DNA from: Glycine soja
Lineage: Eukaryota; Streptophyta; Magnoliopsida; Fabales; Fabaceae
Assembly: GCF_004193775.1 (NCBI RefSeq)
Contig: NC_041010.1
Coordinates: 44,815,562-44,879,561 of the forward strand
Direction of reading: 5' to 3'
Length of the DNA stretch: 64,000 bases
The position numbers were made by a program, and so were the translations under genes. The notes below the pieces were generated by a model. It worked only from the letters and a program-made list of their open reading frames with translations, searched no databases and was not told the DNA's origin. This document shows, in pieces, positions 34,871 through 53,176 of the stretch. The first letter of the stretch is position 1. Each line of letters begins with the position of its first letter.

Positions 34871-37800
34871 AACAAAAAATAACAAACATATGTGCCTTAG
34901 AGCAGCACGCTCATGAGTGCAATGGTGAACCAAGAAACGAAGACAATGAATAAATAACAAAAGAAAAGATTGACAAGGGTTAGAGAGGATGTTTCTTGCA
35001 TAAAGCAAAGAGAAATAGCCATTTGCTTCAAAAAATTACTAATTATTGTTAGCCGCCAATAAGGACGTTATCCCATAGTGATCATTCAGTTAGTACCATA
35101 TATCGTTTACAGGTAGCTAATGCCAATTAGATAAGTTTAATGGGTGTATATTCAGATTGGTTATCTGATTTATTCCCATGTGTACATCAATAGCATGCAT
35201 ATGAAAGTCAATCAATCAGAAAAATCATATATTTTTCTATATATCATTATATTCAGTCTTCAATTCTTCTTTTTTTGCAATTATTTTGGACACGATGCAT
35301 GTTCTTCTATCAATGTATCATGCATGATCATGGTTTTAGTCATGCATGTAACCTTTTAGTTTTAACCTTTTATTTTGGACACGATACATTACTTATTAAT
35401 CATGTAACTTTTTAGTTTTAACATTTTTTTATAATTTTCTTTTTAAAAATTATTAATTAATTTTAATTTTATTTTATTTTTAAATTATTGATACACGGTA
35501 TCAAACTCAAGATACTTTTTTTAATTTACAGAATTTTAATGTCAAAGTAATATTCATCAATCCTAATTAAAATTGAATTTTAAAATTTAAAATCATAACC
35601 CAACTAAGCCTTAGATTACTTAAAACCAACGTGTTTTACTTGCATTAATAAATTTATTTTTTTGATATAAAATACCACCAAAATATATTATTTTGAAATT
35701 AGAATTACATTTCCAAGTTCGAATTACAATCTTGTATATATTTCGGTCTGATTTTTACTTAACAAACTGATTTTTTATTTATTTGATTTTATTAGTTATA
35801 AAATTCTTATTGATTGTGTCTAAGAATGATTTGTTGAGTTTGTGTGTACCCAAAAGTTTCTCCATTTTCTTATACAGTAATTCTGATAGGCAGTTGCCCA
35901 CTTTAGTTTTTTGTATTCCACTCTCCATAGAGATCAGAGGTACTTCGGTTAATAATCCCGTGGGCCTTGGATTCTATAGTTATGTTGCAGGTGGTGATGT
36001 CTATAGATGTTAATTTTGTTTGTTTGCTGATATATATAGATTAATTTTTTTCCCTGTTAGATGTTACTTTTGTTTGTTGCTATATAGAGGTGAATTATAT
36101 TGATAAAGTTTTGGAATTAGTTTTTTTTCTCTTTATAAAACGAGCATGGAATCAATATTTCTGTTGCCTTTCGAATTTTAGTGATAAGAATTAATTATGA
36201 AATAGTCAGTAAGAGTCTGAGTCGTAGCTTGAAGGTGAGAGGTTTTCACACTTTAGATTTGGAATTGAATCAATTTAGTTCTTTAAAAAAATGAACGTGG
36301 AAACAAATTTCTTGTTGATTTTTGTTCCTTATGCTTTAATTTGTCTTGTCATATGAGGTTGCAGATACAAATCATCATGCAAGTATCTTGAAGATGATTT
36401 GGGAATTTGAATTAGATATACTCTACATGTTTTGCTCTGCTATTCTTGCTGTCATATTCTATTGCTGTTGAATTTTGATCAAGTTTCATCATGAACTTAG
36501 TTATCTGGAGATGTTCCTGCTCTAATGAGGCTTTGGATAAACTATGTTCTTAGGCTCTTAGCTAACATTTTAGATTTGTTAGTTAACTTTTGTATATTTT
36601 GACATATACTTAGTTACAATTATTCTGAAGTTTAGTTTATCATTTTGACTAACCTATATATCAACTAAAATTTTGTTTAGCACCCCCCCTTCCCTTCCCC
36701 GCCCCCAACAAAAAAAAAAAGGATTTCATTTCAGCCCAACAAACAATTAAGCTACAATTTGGCCCATCATACAATCAAGCCTACAATTCGGGTCATTCAA
36801 TGTTTTCTATTTCAAGTTTTGAATTTTGTCTTATAATCTCTTCATCTCTAGAGCAATCAATCTTGTAGTTGATTAAATCATGTTACATACGTGATGCTGA
36901 TGATTTCAGAAACAATGGTCGGAGGGTTGATCTCTGTAGTTTTTGTCCTGTTATGTTGTGAATTGTGTGCAACGTTTATTTTCCCACTGGCTTCTAGTAC
37001 CTTTTTTTTCTTTCACATGTTTCCTCCTTTGGACAAGCACTATATTTTGTTGTGAAATTTGAACTCTGGTTTTAAGAACTAATATCTTTTATTAGACTCA
37101 ATCTTCAATTAGCTTCTGGTACAATGCAATTGCAACACAAACCATTTTTTCGTTATAATATTATATTAAAAAAAATACAATGAATTCTTCTAAACCTAAA
37201 GATTTATATCAACAACAATCTTTATAACGAAGTACTAGTTAAAAAACTAACAAATAAAATATAAAATTAAATACTATACTTGTTTTTCAAAAATGTTTTT
37301 TTAAATTATTCATATCAAATACTAATTAGCATTTAAAAAAAGGTTAAATTAGTTTTTTTCCTCTAATTTATTATTTAGGTTGAATTTGGTCATCTAATTG
37401 ATTTTAGATTTGATTTGATCCTCTAATTTTTAAAATCAATTCAATTTAATTCTCTATTTTTTTTTAATTTAGTCCTCTAATTTTTAAAATCATTTTATTT
37501 TCTTTGGAAAATGTATATTTTATGGTGGTTTTGAACCACCATAAAATATAATTTTTTATAATTTAAATCAAAGGACCAAATTAAATCGATTTAAAGAATT
37601 AGATTGACAAAATTGTCTAAAAAAATAAATTGGAGGACTAAAAAATAATTTAATCTTTTAAAAAATAACCTTATGTTTGAGTTACCATATCATGTAACGA
37701 GCATTACTTGAACACAATTGAGTGATACTTAGAAATCCAATTAAGTTATTAAATTTTAAAAAAACATTAAATAAATTTTTAATATATCATTTATCTTTCT

Positions 37801-38598
37801 AATTGATGACTTATTTAGTCTTCCTATAAATTACTCTCACTAATTATTCATTAAAGATATTCTTAAGAAAAGTATTTAATACGGCATTAATTTTATAAAA
37901 TGATATTTATTTTGAAATAATTTATTTTGGCTAAAAAATGGTATAACCAGAAACGGAGGTAGTAAGTAGTAAATTTTGGATAATAATTGGTGGTGGGGTA
38001 AATTATTAAATGGAGAAATGAAGGCACTAAAACTTTAGAGGTCTTGTCTACATCTAATTCATCATTGACTATTCATACGCGTTCCTGAAGTCATCCCTGA
38101 AATAACGTGGAAGGAGATTCAATTGAACACAAAATGTCTTTCTCACTTTGCCTTCTTGTGTGGTTTCACGACTTTTGTAAGGTCTCGTAGACTTTGACTT
38201 CCTCTTTCTCTCATCTTATTTAATAAACAAAATCTATATAAAAAAAAAATGACACAGAAATGCAATAAAGAAACGGTACCATTGGCTATTGCTACGCCTA
38301 AGTGTCCTTCACTCCAAAATTGCAACACTTCAACCATCAACATCATTTTATTTCCAAGTAAAGACCACGTCCAATCGGCAAGACAAATAAATAATAAATA
38401 ATCAAACTTATCTCAGAATGAAATTTAATTAATTAAATATTGTACTATAGTGATGTGATACTTTAGTGTGTGTGGCATATAAGTAATTATGATGTCATGA
38501 GGAGGGCAAAGAAGTAGATAGGTTCTTTATAAAGTAAGCTCAACTCTTGCAATTGGAAGTAAGCAGTGTCAGAAAGCAAATATTGCCTATTCCGCAAT
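34871..38598. other. Long intergenic region without a gene
   Basis: No supported coding sequence. Around 35284-35430 a short segment (ttttggacacgat...catgtaac.ttttagttttaac) is repeated twice. A less AT-rich part at 35780-36020 keeps one frame open but is not recognisable. The MITE-like foldback at 37335-37667 is listed separately. The final ~100 bases are the likely leader of calreticulin-3. Confidence 0.4.
37335..37667. mobile_element. MITE-like foldback element, ~330 bp
   Basis: The two ends are imperfect inverted repeats over 60 or more bases: aaaaggttaaattag at the left and taatttaatctttt at the right, with cctctaattta facing taaattggagga. The centre (37514-37550) is a perfect 17-bp palindrome with a 3-base loop, tatattttatggtggtt / aaccaccataaaatata. 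There is no coding capacity. The architecture fits a MITE, but the family and target duplication were not determined. Confidence 0.65.
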
Positions 38599-43961
<5,363 letters not shown>

Positions 43962-44685
43962 TGGGATAAAACGTCCTTCTCAGTTCTCACTTATTTGGTT
44001 GACAAGAATTTCGAGATTGTTATGAATTATAGTTACGTTGATAGTCCATCTCATGTTAATTTCCAAGGGAAACATTTTAATTTTAAATAAAAAGTAGTCT
44101 ATTTGCCGCATATCTTTGTATTATTCTTCTCTTCTCTTCTTTCAGTTGTCATGCATTTACTACAGACTGGGGAATCTAAACCCAAACCCAAACCCAATTT
44201 GCCATTGATAAGAAGCTTGCAACAAGGGCTATAGAAATGTGCACGAGTTTTTTTTTTAGCAGCGTTTTTACATTCTTCGTATAACATCCTAATAATTATT
44301 TGTGATGTTGTAACAAACATAAACAGTATAAACTCTATAAATAATGTTATTTTCACATAAATTTCTCACAATTTTACAATAGAAAAAAAAATGTGAGATA
44401 AAATGAGTGATGTGATGAATAAAAAACAAGAAAAAAGAAAGTGTTGCAAAAAATATTGTGGGAAATTGTTACAATAGTATTTTTCAAAATCTATATTAAA
44501 TCAACAAAAAAAAACTAAAAATATTTTCCTTGTATAATTTAAATTCAGCAAAAAATGTATTAACTGCAACATGCCAACACCCTTTTATTTTATATTTGAA
44601 TTTCATATTTACAAAGATAAAAAAAAATGAAAGAAAATTGAACATATTTTCGGTGTTTTCTGTTTCCCAAGTGTTTACAGGAAAC
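43962..44685. other. CRT3 3' region and intergenic DNA
   Basis: Presumed 3' UTR of CRT3 followed by AT-rich sequence. CRT3 and EMC10 converge here. Nothing else recognised. Confidence 0.4.
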
Positions 44686-45073
44686 CTTGCTAGGATCACC
44701 ATGTATGCTGCTTTTCGGTTACTCTTTGTACATTAAGTAAAATAAAATAAAATGACCAAGAGTGAATTTGTCATCATAGAACCTTTAGTGTATGTTCAAA
44801 CTTCACTATTATTCAAAACGGAGTGTGACTTAAAAGACCCCCTTGCAGGCTAAAGCCGAAAGAGGAACAGCAAGCATATGATCTGCTTTTTCAAAATAAA
44901 ATCACGTTATCGACAAAATACATTTTACGTTTGCACAAGTTATAAAATTCAGAAATAGACTTGAATACATGCAAATTGGGGTCTTCTTAAAGCTGGTTAC
45001 TCGAGTACAAGTTGTAACGTTGCATGTGAAAACATAACCAAAACATGAGCATGAATTATTGAATATTTAGGTA
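44686..45073 (-). pseudogene. Partial duplicate of the EMC10 exon 6 region
   Basis: About 390 bases match the EMC10 segment 46994-47376 (exon 6 plus both flanking introns) in the same orientation. Landmarks: tgctgcttttc.gt.actc, gtgtgact..aaagacc, ttgcaggctaaagcc and a.catgagcatgaattatt. The exon counterpart (downward from 44849) reads PARGSFKSHSVLNN against PAKWSFKSHTVLKS in the gene, with the Trp lost and the donor side decayed. It lies just past the EMC10 stop codon and is probably a tandem segmental duplication. Confidence 0.8.
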
Positions 45074-45631
45074 GACTAATTATAGACTCCATATGAGATC
45101 ACTTTACCCTTTCAAACAAGCAGTAGCTGATGAAAAAAAAAAAGAAATTTATATTTATTCATCCATTCTTCATTGTTGCTTTTTTAATAAACGGTTGCTA
45201 TATGTACCCCTTCATACTTCAAAGTGCAGGGTCTCCTAGTTTCCGTAATTACTATTTTGTTTTCCAATGCTGACATGATATCATACGAGGGAGCGAGAAT
45301 AATAAAGCTATGATATCTTTTTTTATTCGTGGATCCTCTGTCCTTCGCATTGATTGATAATAGTAGAAACATCATGCAATATCAGAGGAAATCAAAATAT
45401 TCGGGTCAAAATTTAATTTTCAATATATAACATTAGTCAATCTAACTGGAAAACTTATCGCTGTTTCAAAGTTTACAAGCAAATCGGTTTAAAATCTCTT
45501 TTCATATGGGCACAGAGCTACTAATATGCAATTAAGATTATTAAATAATGCTACATAAAAGGTCAACCTAAGATTACATTGATTACCAATGCCCTCAAAT
45601 AATGTCTTGCGAGGTAGAGGAAGCAAACTTA

Positions 45632-48600
45632 TCATCTTCTACGCACACCACCAGAACTTGGTCCACGCTGTACTGCAGATCCTGGCTGCTGCTGTATTGG
45701 AGCACCAGGTTGCCCGCCAGCTTGTTCCTCAGGCATATTCATAGCTTGAGTGACGGCATTCATTACTATGAGTCCAAGAGGGATCAGGTACATCCACTGG
45801 TATCGAGAAAGATTCCAGATGAAAATGTTAATTTAGAAGTACATACATTTATAATTTTGTTTTGGGGGAAAAAAGGTATAGTTATGGCTTTAAAGATCAA
45901 GCCAGCATGTAAACATGTAGTTGTATACTCACGTATTTAGCCCAAAAGGACCTTTCTATTGGCTGTACAGCCTCACCATCTCCCTCCTGCCCGCCAAGTG
46001 CCTCTTCAGCAAATATTGGAGCTCTGTGGAAGCAAAAAAACATTTGTTGGATTAGAAATAGAGAACACACTAGTAAAAACTAGTCACAAAGATGATGGAT
46101 GCAGCAACTACTTCATGTATGATGTTAAAAAGCCAAAAGCAAAATGTTTACCCTTCCTTCCTCCCCAGCATATCAAAGAAAGACAATATTAATCTTAATC
46201 AACAAAGTCCAGACAACTTCATGGAAACATTTGGTTGGGAAAGCTATTGTCCCCTTCTGATTTTCCATTTTTATCTTCAATTTTGTTTTTATTCCATTGA
46301 GGTACTTTAGGAAAACATGCTTACATTGGAAACAATAATATTACCCTCAGATAACTACAACGAACCTTCAATCCACCTATTTTCTATCATAAGTTCATCC
46401 ATGAAAAACCAATACTTAACCCATTTAAGCCCAATCCTTCAGCTGTCCCAAATGATAGCAGGTTTAAGATTGTTCCTTTGTGGATTTCTGATTATGTCCC
46501 GAACCATATGAAAGTCAGACCAAGGTATCTCATCAAATAATCAGCATTTGTTTAGATTTAGTTAGATGAGTTTAATCCTGAGAGCAAGATTTTCCTCTAA
46601 ACCAAATAGATGGGCGGGTTGGTTACTGAAGCATCTTCACAGCATTTGCAAAATCAATAACATAAGACATGAATAAGCAAAAGATCGATTGATTAGAAAA
46701 CATTTGAACATTTGTCAAACATACCAATTACGATTTCTTTTTCTTGTATACCAGTTACGATATACAAGAAATGATACTGCATAACTCCAAAAAAAAATAG
46801 TGGTGGAGAATAGTGAAAGCCAGAGACAAGGCTCTATATTCACCACCAACTTCATCTAAGCAGGCTTTCTACCATACCAGTAATAAGTATGTGAGAAAAC
46901 CAGCATCATGCATTACTGAAATTCATATTCAAGAAGAAGAAAAAGAAAGAGAATAGAACATGTTTTCCATGCTTTTTATTGGGTAAAAAGTAGCCATGCT
47001 AGGAACACTGTGTGCTGCTTTTCTGTAACTCAGTATATGAAGTAAAAAAAACAATTAAGAGCGAAATTAACAGTCACAGAACATATACCTCGGTGCCTGT
47101 TCACTGCTCTTTAGAACTGTGTGTGACTTGAAAGACCACTTTGCAGGCTAAAGCCAAAAAACATGTATAAGATTAGCCTTTGCAATATAAAATCAGGCAA
47201 TAGACATGAATTTTATGTTTGCACAAGCTTATAAAATAGATTTGATGACATGGACATGGACATGAACATTAGGGTTTTTGCACACCCGGTAACTCTTAAG
47301 AATAAGGACAAGTTTTGGCATGACAGGTTATAAAATCAACCAGAACATGGGAATGGATTATGGAATATTCAGGTTCTAAAGGCACAATAAACATGGATCA
47401 GGACCATAATAGATTAACAAGGAATGTCTAAACTGCCACCAACCAGCTTTGGATCTAATCACTCTTTTAAAATGCAAGATCATAAATTACCTCTTATGAC
47501 ATTGACATACATACATACAACAATCATTCTAGATGCTTACCAAAAAACTATATATATGGCAAAAACACATAAAACTGTTGAACAATTTCTGTATTAATAT
47601 ATGGTGTTGACATACAGCAATCATTTTAGATGCTTACATAACTATGACAAACTAATAAAAGCAATGAATAATTTCTGTATTTATATCATTTTGGGTATGT
47701 TAAGGAAAGAGATAGTATTATTGACTATTGAGTCCTGGTACAACACAAACAATTAGAATAAAAGATATTGGCCCTGCCTTTTTAAGAAATCAACTGTGTG
47801 AGTACCAAAGAACAGAAGCAAGAGGAGGAGAAAATAGACGACAACAAGTTGAAAAGTTTTAAAAGTTGAGCTAAGCTCAATGATAATAAGAAATAAGAGC
47901 AATTGTCAAAAGTAGAAGTGACTTACAAGCTTGAGATGCCGAGGATAAGGGCAAGCCCCTGGGGCACCATAACTGACAGCCAAGACGTTAACACCTTCCT
48001 GAAAAAGAATTTGAAAGAGTGAAACTCAATGAAAATAAAAAGAATGTGAAGATAGATCTATTAGAAAAGCTATACAACCAAAGTTCAGTTCAGCTTCTTG
48101 GTTGAAGTATTCTACTACAGTATTGATAGGGAACACCATTCATGCTCTTTCAAGTTTTTCCATTTATATGAAATATGAGAAAGCAAAGGCTAATACATGC
48201 CCTCAAAGCACTTGTTGAGGAATAAAAAATGAAAAGTAAAGCTTTTTAAGTTCCCAATCACCTAATGTCTTCAATGTTGTACTTTTCATTGGTTAATTTA
48301 AAACCAGAACCTTTAGGGCACTACTTACTACTTAGCATGACCCATACAAAAGAAAATCATTAAATGTTCAAAACCCACTTTCTCTACTCCTTCAAAATCA
48401 ACTGTCTCACTACCAAAACAACAGCTATTGAAGAGTTGAAAATAAAGCCAACTATGGTCTATGACTCTTTTTTTCCCTTCATATGAAAAAAAGGAGGTAG
48501 AATTAAAAAGAAAACAATTTATACAAAAATGCCTTTTGAGCATCATGAACCAAGTAGCTAGGCTATGACAGTAGCTTAGATGAACCAAGTCCCTTCATGT

Positions 48601-50002
48601 ATCAAAATTTGAACTAAGAGTAGAAGTTATCTTTGCAAATATAAAGAGAACCAATGCAACATAAACAACATATTTTATTATAATAAGGCAAATTACCATT
48701 TGTATTACAAAATGCTCCTCCAATCCATCCCCTGGAAGACATCGCTGGATTCAGAAAGGCAGAATTGTTAGTTCTAACTTGGAGTCAATAGCTCAAAAAG
48801 TCACTTTAACGCCAAATAAATAAAAGAGCCACAACCACCAAAACAGCATAACAAGGATTCAAGCTATTGAAAACATTCTAAAAGGGAAAAAGAGTACCAG
48901 CAAAAGAGAGAGACTGAGAAAGAGAGAGAGAGAGAGAAAAGAAACGGATCATTTTTCATTTAATATCACATGATAAGTGCAACACAAATCATGCAAAGTA
49001 TTTATTAGAACAACATTGCTAACTACCATACCACAGTATCACCATTACCCATGGCACCAAATACAATGCTAGAAAGGGAACAAACAAACCAAGGAACTAA
49101 AAGCTTGACACTCCCCAAGCACAGACCCGACTACTAAACCATAGTACTCGTGAAAAACGAACCTTAATTTTTTTATTTATATTTCATACTATCCAATGCA
49201 CAAGAACTAGATTCACACTTACTGCTTTCACTGAAGAAATAATATATTCCCGGCCGGGAGGGCTCAAAACATTGGACGGCAATCTAATCCTATAGAAATC
49301 ATCTCCTTGCAACAGCTCCTGTAAAAAGAGAAGAGTGCTACATCTTTATACAAAGCAAACATGCCCAAAAAAAAAACAGTAATACATAGAAAAATAGCTC
49401 AATTAAAAACAGAATTACTTGAAACTTCTTCTGCTCAACGTCAGTCAAAGGATCACGCTTAAACCGCAGCTTCGTCAGCGTCTATCACAACAGATCAAAA
49501 CCACTTCTCAGCTCAACATCACAAATCTCGCATATATTATATCCACTAGAACTCAATGCAATAAGACAGAACTAACGCGATAAAGCATTTGCAAAATTGA
49601 ATAGAAGTAGATTCGAATCGACACAAATTCAATTCATAAATCACATATCAACTCTTAAATTATAGCATAAACAGAGAGAGAGAGAAGAAGAAGAAGAAAG
49701 GGGACCTGGGCGCCGTGGCTCCAGGTCTTAAGGCGAGCGGAGAAGTTGCCGGCGTCGGAGAAATCGGAGTCGCCGAAAGCGTGTTGGAGAGGGAAGTGGA
49801 TCTTGGAGTCGGAGGAGGAGTCAGAAAAGCTCTTCCTCAAGGTGGAGGTGGGAGATGGGTGCGAATCGGAATCGAAGGAGGCTCGTCCTCCCTCGATGCC
49901 GAACTCTTGGTCGTCGAGGAGAAGCTCGTCCGATTGGAAACCTAACGCGCAAGTGAGCAACAGAGTCAGTGGCAGAACCCACCGGAAGAGTAATACACCC
50001 AT
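45632..50002 (-). CDS. EMC10: ER membrane protein complex subunit 10 (EMC10)
   Basis: A lumenal subunit of the EMC, which inserts tail-anchored and multipass proteins into the ER membrane. Minus-strand exons: 50002-49706, 49481-49419, 49318-49223, 48744-48697, 47998-47927, 47147-47089, 46023-45933 and 45796-45632, joining to 297 codons including TGA (296 aa). Residues 1-21 form a signal peptide (MGVLLFRWVLPLTLLLTCAL). A Ser/Asp-rich segment follows, then the beta-sandwich core (DDFYRIRLPS, GREYIISSVKA, EEHFVIQMEGVNVLAVSYGA). A single C-terminal membrane segment starts at W243 (WMYLIPLGLIVMNAVTQAM), then a Gln/Pro/Gly tail ending GGVRRR. The domain order and length fit plant EMC10. Transcribed toward CRT3. 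Confidence 0.93.
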
Positions 50003-52993
50003 TTCTCAAAGCGAGGGATTTCGTTTTTCTTTTCTTCCGCACTACTCTACTCTGGTACCATTAAGTTCCTCTCCGTTCCGTCCAATTTTCCGGTACTTTA
50101 TATATATACACGGTTTGTTTGAACTCAAATAAATTTGAGAATTATTTTTATTCGATCTAAAATTTTGTATTAAATTTTATTTTATAATAAAAAAATTTAA
50201 ATATAAATTATCTTATTTTAAAATTAATCTTAGTCAAAATTAATTTTATGAAAAGTTCAGAAACAAATTCAAGGGAGACAAGTAGGAGTCTTATTTTTTA
50301 CGATAATGATAATATTAAAAATGGAAATTTATAATTTATTATGTTTCATTCTTCTTTCGAAAGATGGAATGGAATATTTGTTCCGTCTTTTTATAAATTA
50401 CGCAAACTAGAATGGTATTTTTTAATCCATTTCATTCTAATCTATTCCGCTCCATTTGCATGACATTCCCCATTTAGATAATTTACTTTACGTGGAGGTA
50501 ACATAGTTTGAAATAAATTAACAGGGAGCTAAAATACTCATATTTATTTGTTTCCCTGATTATGTCAACTCAACGATTTGACAGGGTGAGAAATCATTCA
50601 TCCACACATTTGCCATTTATATCACCAAGACTCAGCTTTGGGAGCTTTCTCCATTCGCCCATTAGGGTGTTTTTTAGACATCAATCTAGATTTTGTTGGG
50701 CCTTCAATTTGTATTCTTTACATTTCAAAGAAACTGCGTTTAGAACATGGTCTTCAGAGCACACATCTGTTGGGAAAATATCATCAGTAAATGTTATTAT
50801 ACCTGACGGTTGTCATGCTATGTAACATCTTTATGATATGGCTGGCCATTTTGTTTCACATAATAGGAGGATTAACCGTCTACTTCAAAAGCTTTCCTTT
50901 CCACTTCTTGACATTGGACAAATAATTTTATGATTTGTCTTAGTGACTTTGGAATGATTTTTATGAATGTGACCCATTTTAAATAAATATTATCTGCTAA
51001 ATAAATTATATCTTATGTTGTATGTGATTCTATTTATTGTCAATTGTACCTTAGAAATTTATTCTTGTAAAACTTTATTAAAGACGTCATATTGATTAAG
51101 GACATTAATGTCATTAGTTGAACTAACAATTAACGAGGTATACATATCAAATCTATAAGTCATCGAATGCTATTACTTCTAACACAATAATTGCTTTGTC
51201 ACTATGCAGAATAGTTGTTTTACCATTATCATCTCTTTAGTGTTGACCTTTGATGTTGTAAGACAATTTTGATTACAACATTTTTTTTAGTTAAGTTTGA
51301 ACAAAACAGAGGAACTTGAGACTTCGTTGTAGATCACACCGATGTCTTTACTTGTTGATCAGAGCAATATTCACCATTACTCATCATTAAAACACCACTA
51401 AACATTAAGAGATTAGTTATTAGAAACAAAAAATTCATTCCACTTTGGTTCGACATTACATATAGATGACCTATATATAACATGTTTGGTGGACACTGAT
51501 TAGGAATAGAAATTGGCAAAAAAAAATTAATGTTTGGATTATTTGGAGAATTTGAAGAATGGAGATGTTTTTGAACATTTGTGCATTTGGGGTTGGCAAT
51601 TTAACATGCAATTGAAGTAAAAAAAATAGGATTATTGAGATCCATTTTTGTTTAATGAGAAGGAAATACAAACAATAAAATTTAAGAGAATAAATAGATG
51701 AAATGAGGTAAGAGAAATTGAGAGAATTGTTATAAAAGTGTTATCAAAATATATTATTTATACATCACAAACACTGTGTAACTTAAAAAATTCTACGGTT
51801 ATAAAAATATTTTATAACGACTAAATTCACTATTAAAATGCTTTGTTTTATAGCAATGCTAACTTGTCTCAACTGTAATAAAAATAAACATTGCTAGCCA
51901 GTGGAAGAAAATAGAACAAATTCTATATCTAAACAAAAAAAAGATTACGATTGTCTCCATACAATTTTTTTAATATTATTTTGCTATAAAGATCTTCAAT
52001 GATGGGTTGCTCTCCGATGGTCTAAATTTGTATTCACGTTTTTTCATATTGTGGAAGTGAAAAGAGTACTCCCGTTGGAGTTGCTCTAAAGGAAGTGAAA
52101 ATCATTAAATTTTTTAATATTCTAAGCTTTCTAACAATCACATAAAATTTGACCTCTTATTAATGTATTTTCTAACACTTTCTTACACCAAGACAAGATT
52201 ACAAACTTAAAATTAATTAAATCAATTTCAATGTCAGTTAAACTAACAAATTACTTGTTCTTAGTATTAACCTTTTTTACAAGATCTTCAATCACAATTA
52301 GTGAGTTTTCTCACTTATTGTTTTGAAGTGGCTTAAGTCTCATTTGTTAAATGTTCTATTTTATCTTATGTAAAGTCTCTATTTTATTAATGAGAATAAA
52401 TACAATTATGACCATTCCATCATATTCTATCAGAATTGATCGCAATATTTTTCTTGAGACTTATTTAACTGAATGATCTTTTTAAAAAACTTAAATTTAA
52501 CTTATTTGTTAAATAAGTTAAATCATATCAAACCTTAAACGAACTTAATCATAATCACTCAAAGTACAGCTCAACCAACTTCCATCCCCTACATCCCAGC
52601 TTGATACGTCCTTTCCAAAGGTTACTCGTCCTCCAGTTCGAGTAAAACAACTATCTATCAATTTTTTTTAAGAAATAGTGTTCTCAAAGCACATATGTTT
52701 CAAAAACAAAATTTCATATAATGTTTTTATTCCTCCGATGCTTTTAAATTAGAGGATCTCATATACATAATCAATACACTTTTTTTTTTTATCGTTTAAG
52801 CAATTGTTTTATCACATTATTTTTTAATTTCCTTTTAAGATTTTGTATATTTATTTTATTATTTAATGGGTGAAAATAGAATAAGTATGTTAAATTACGA
52901 ACAAATTTTTATATTTTTAATTTCTTATTGGCATTCATATAAATATATAAATATATATATTTTTTGTTTAAAAGAAAAATAGAGGCAAAGCAA
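50003..52993. other. Intergenic region between EMC10 and LUC7
   Basis: The genes diverge, so both promoters lie in these ~3 kb. The first ~100 bases are the EMC10 leader/promoter. The remainder is AT-rich. A more balanced part at 50560-50830 has an open frame that I could not match to any protein. No repeats with clear ends were seen. Confidence 0.4.
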
Positions 52994-53074
52994 ATGTCAC
53001 CGACCACCGAAGCTCTCTTAACCCTAACACTGGTTGACATTGCATATAATAATAGCAGTGTTTTTGGAGGGTAA
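52994..53074 (+). promoter_or_regulatory. Candidate upstream ORF and telo-box before LUC7
   Basis: A 26-codon ORF (MSPTTEALLTLTLVDIAYNN...) starts at 52994 and ends 102 bases before the LUC7 ATG. It overlaps a telo-box-like word, ttaaccctaacac, near 53018. Telo-boxes are known near the starts of plant housekeeping genes. The ORF matters only if the transcript begins upstream of it, which cannot be seen here. Confidence 0.3.
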
Positions 53075-53176
53075 ATATTCATTGATTCATTGATTCCAGA
53101 TCCTGAACTCAACAACAACCCAAAGATAAAAAGCACAACACAAGACACTGAACTCGCACTCACTGGGTTTGCAACC

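Noticed and set aside
35783..36013. Open frame with PVGLGFYSYVAGGDVYRC
   Set aside because: Composition is less AT-rich than its surroundings, but I could not connect it to any family and found no splice context.
49715..50132. Two plus-strand ORFs opposite EMC10 exon 1
   Set aside because: Antisense shadows. The minus frame has a signal peptide and splices cleanly into EMC10.
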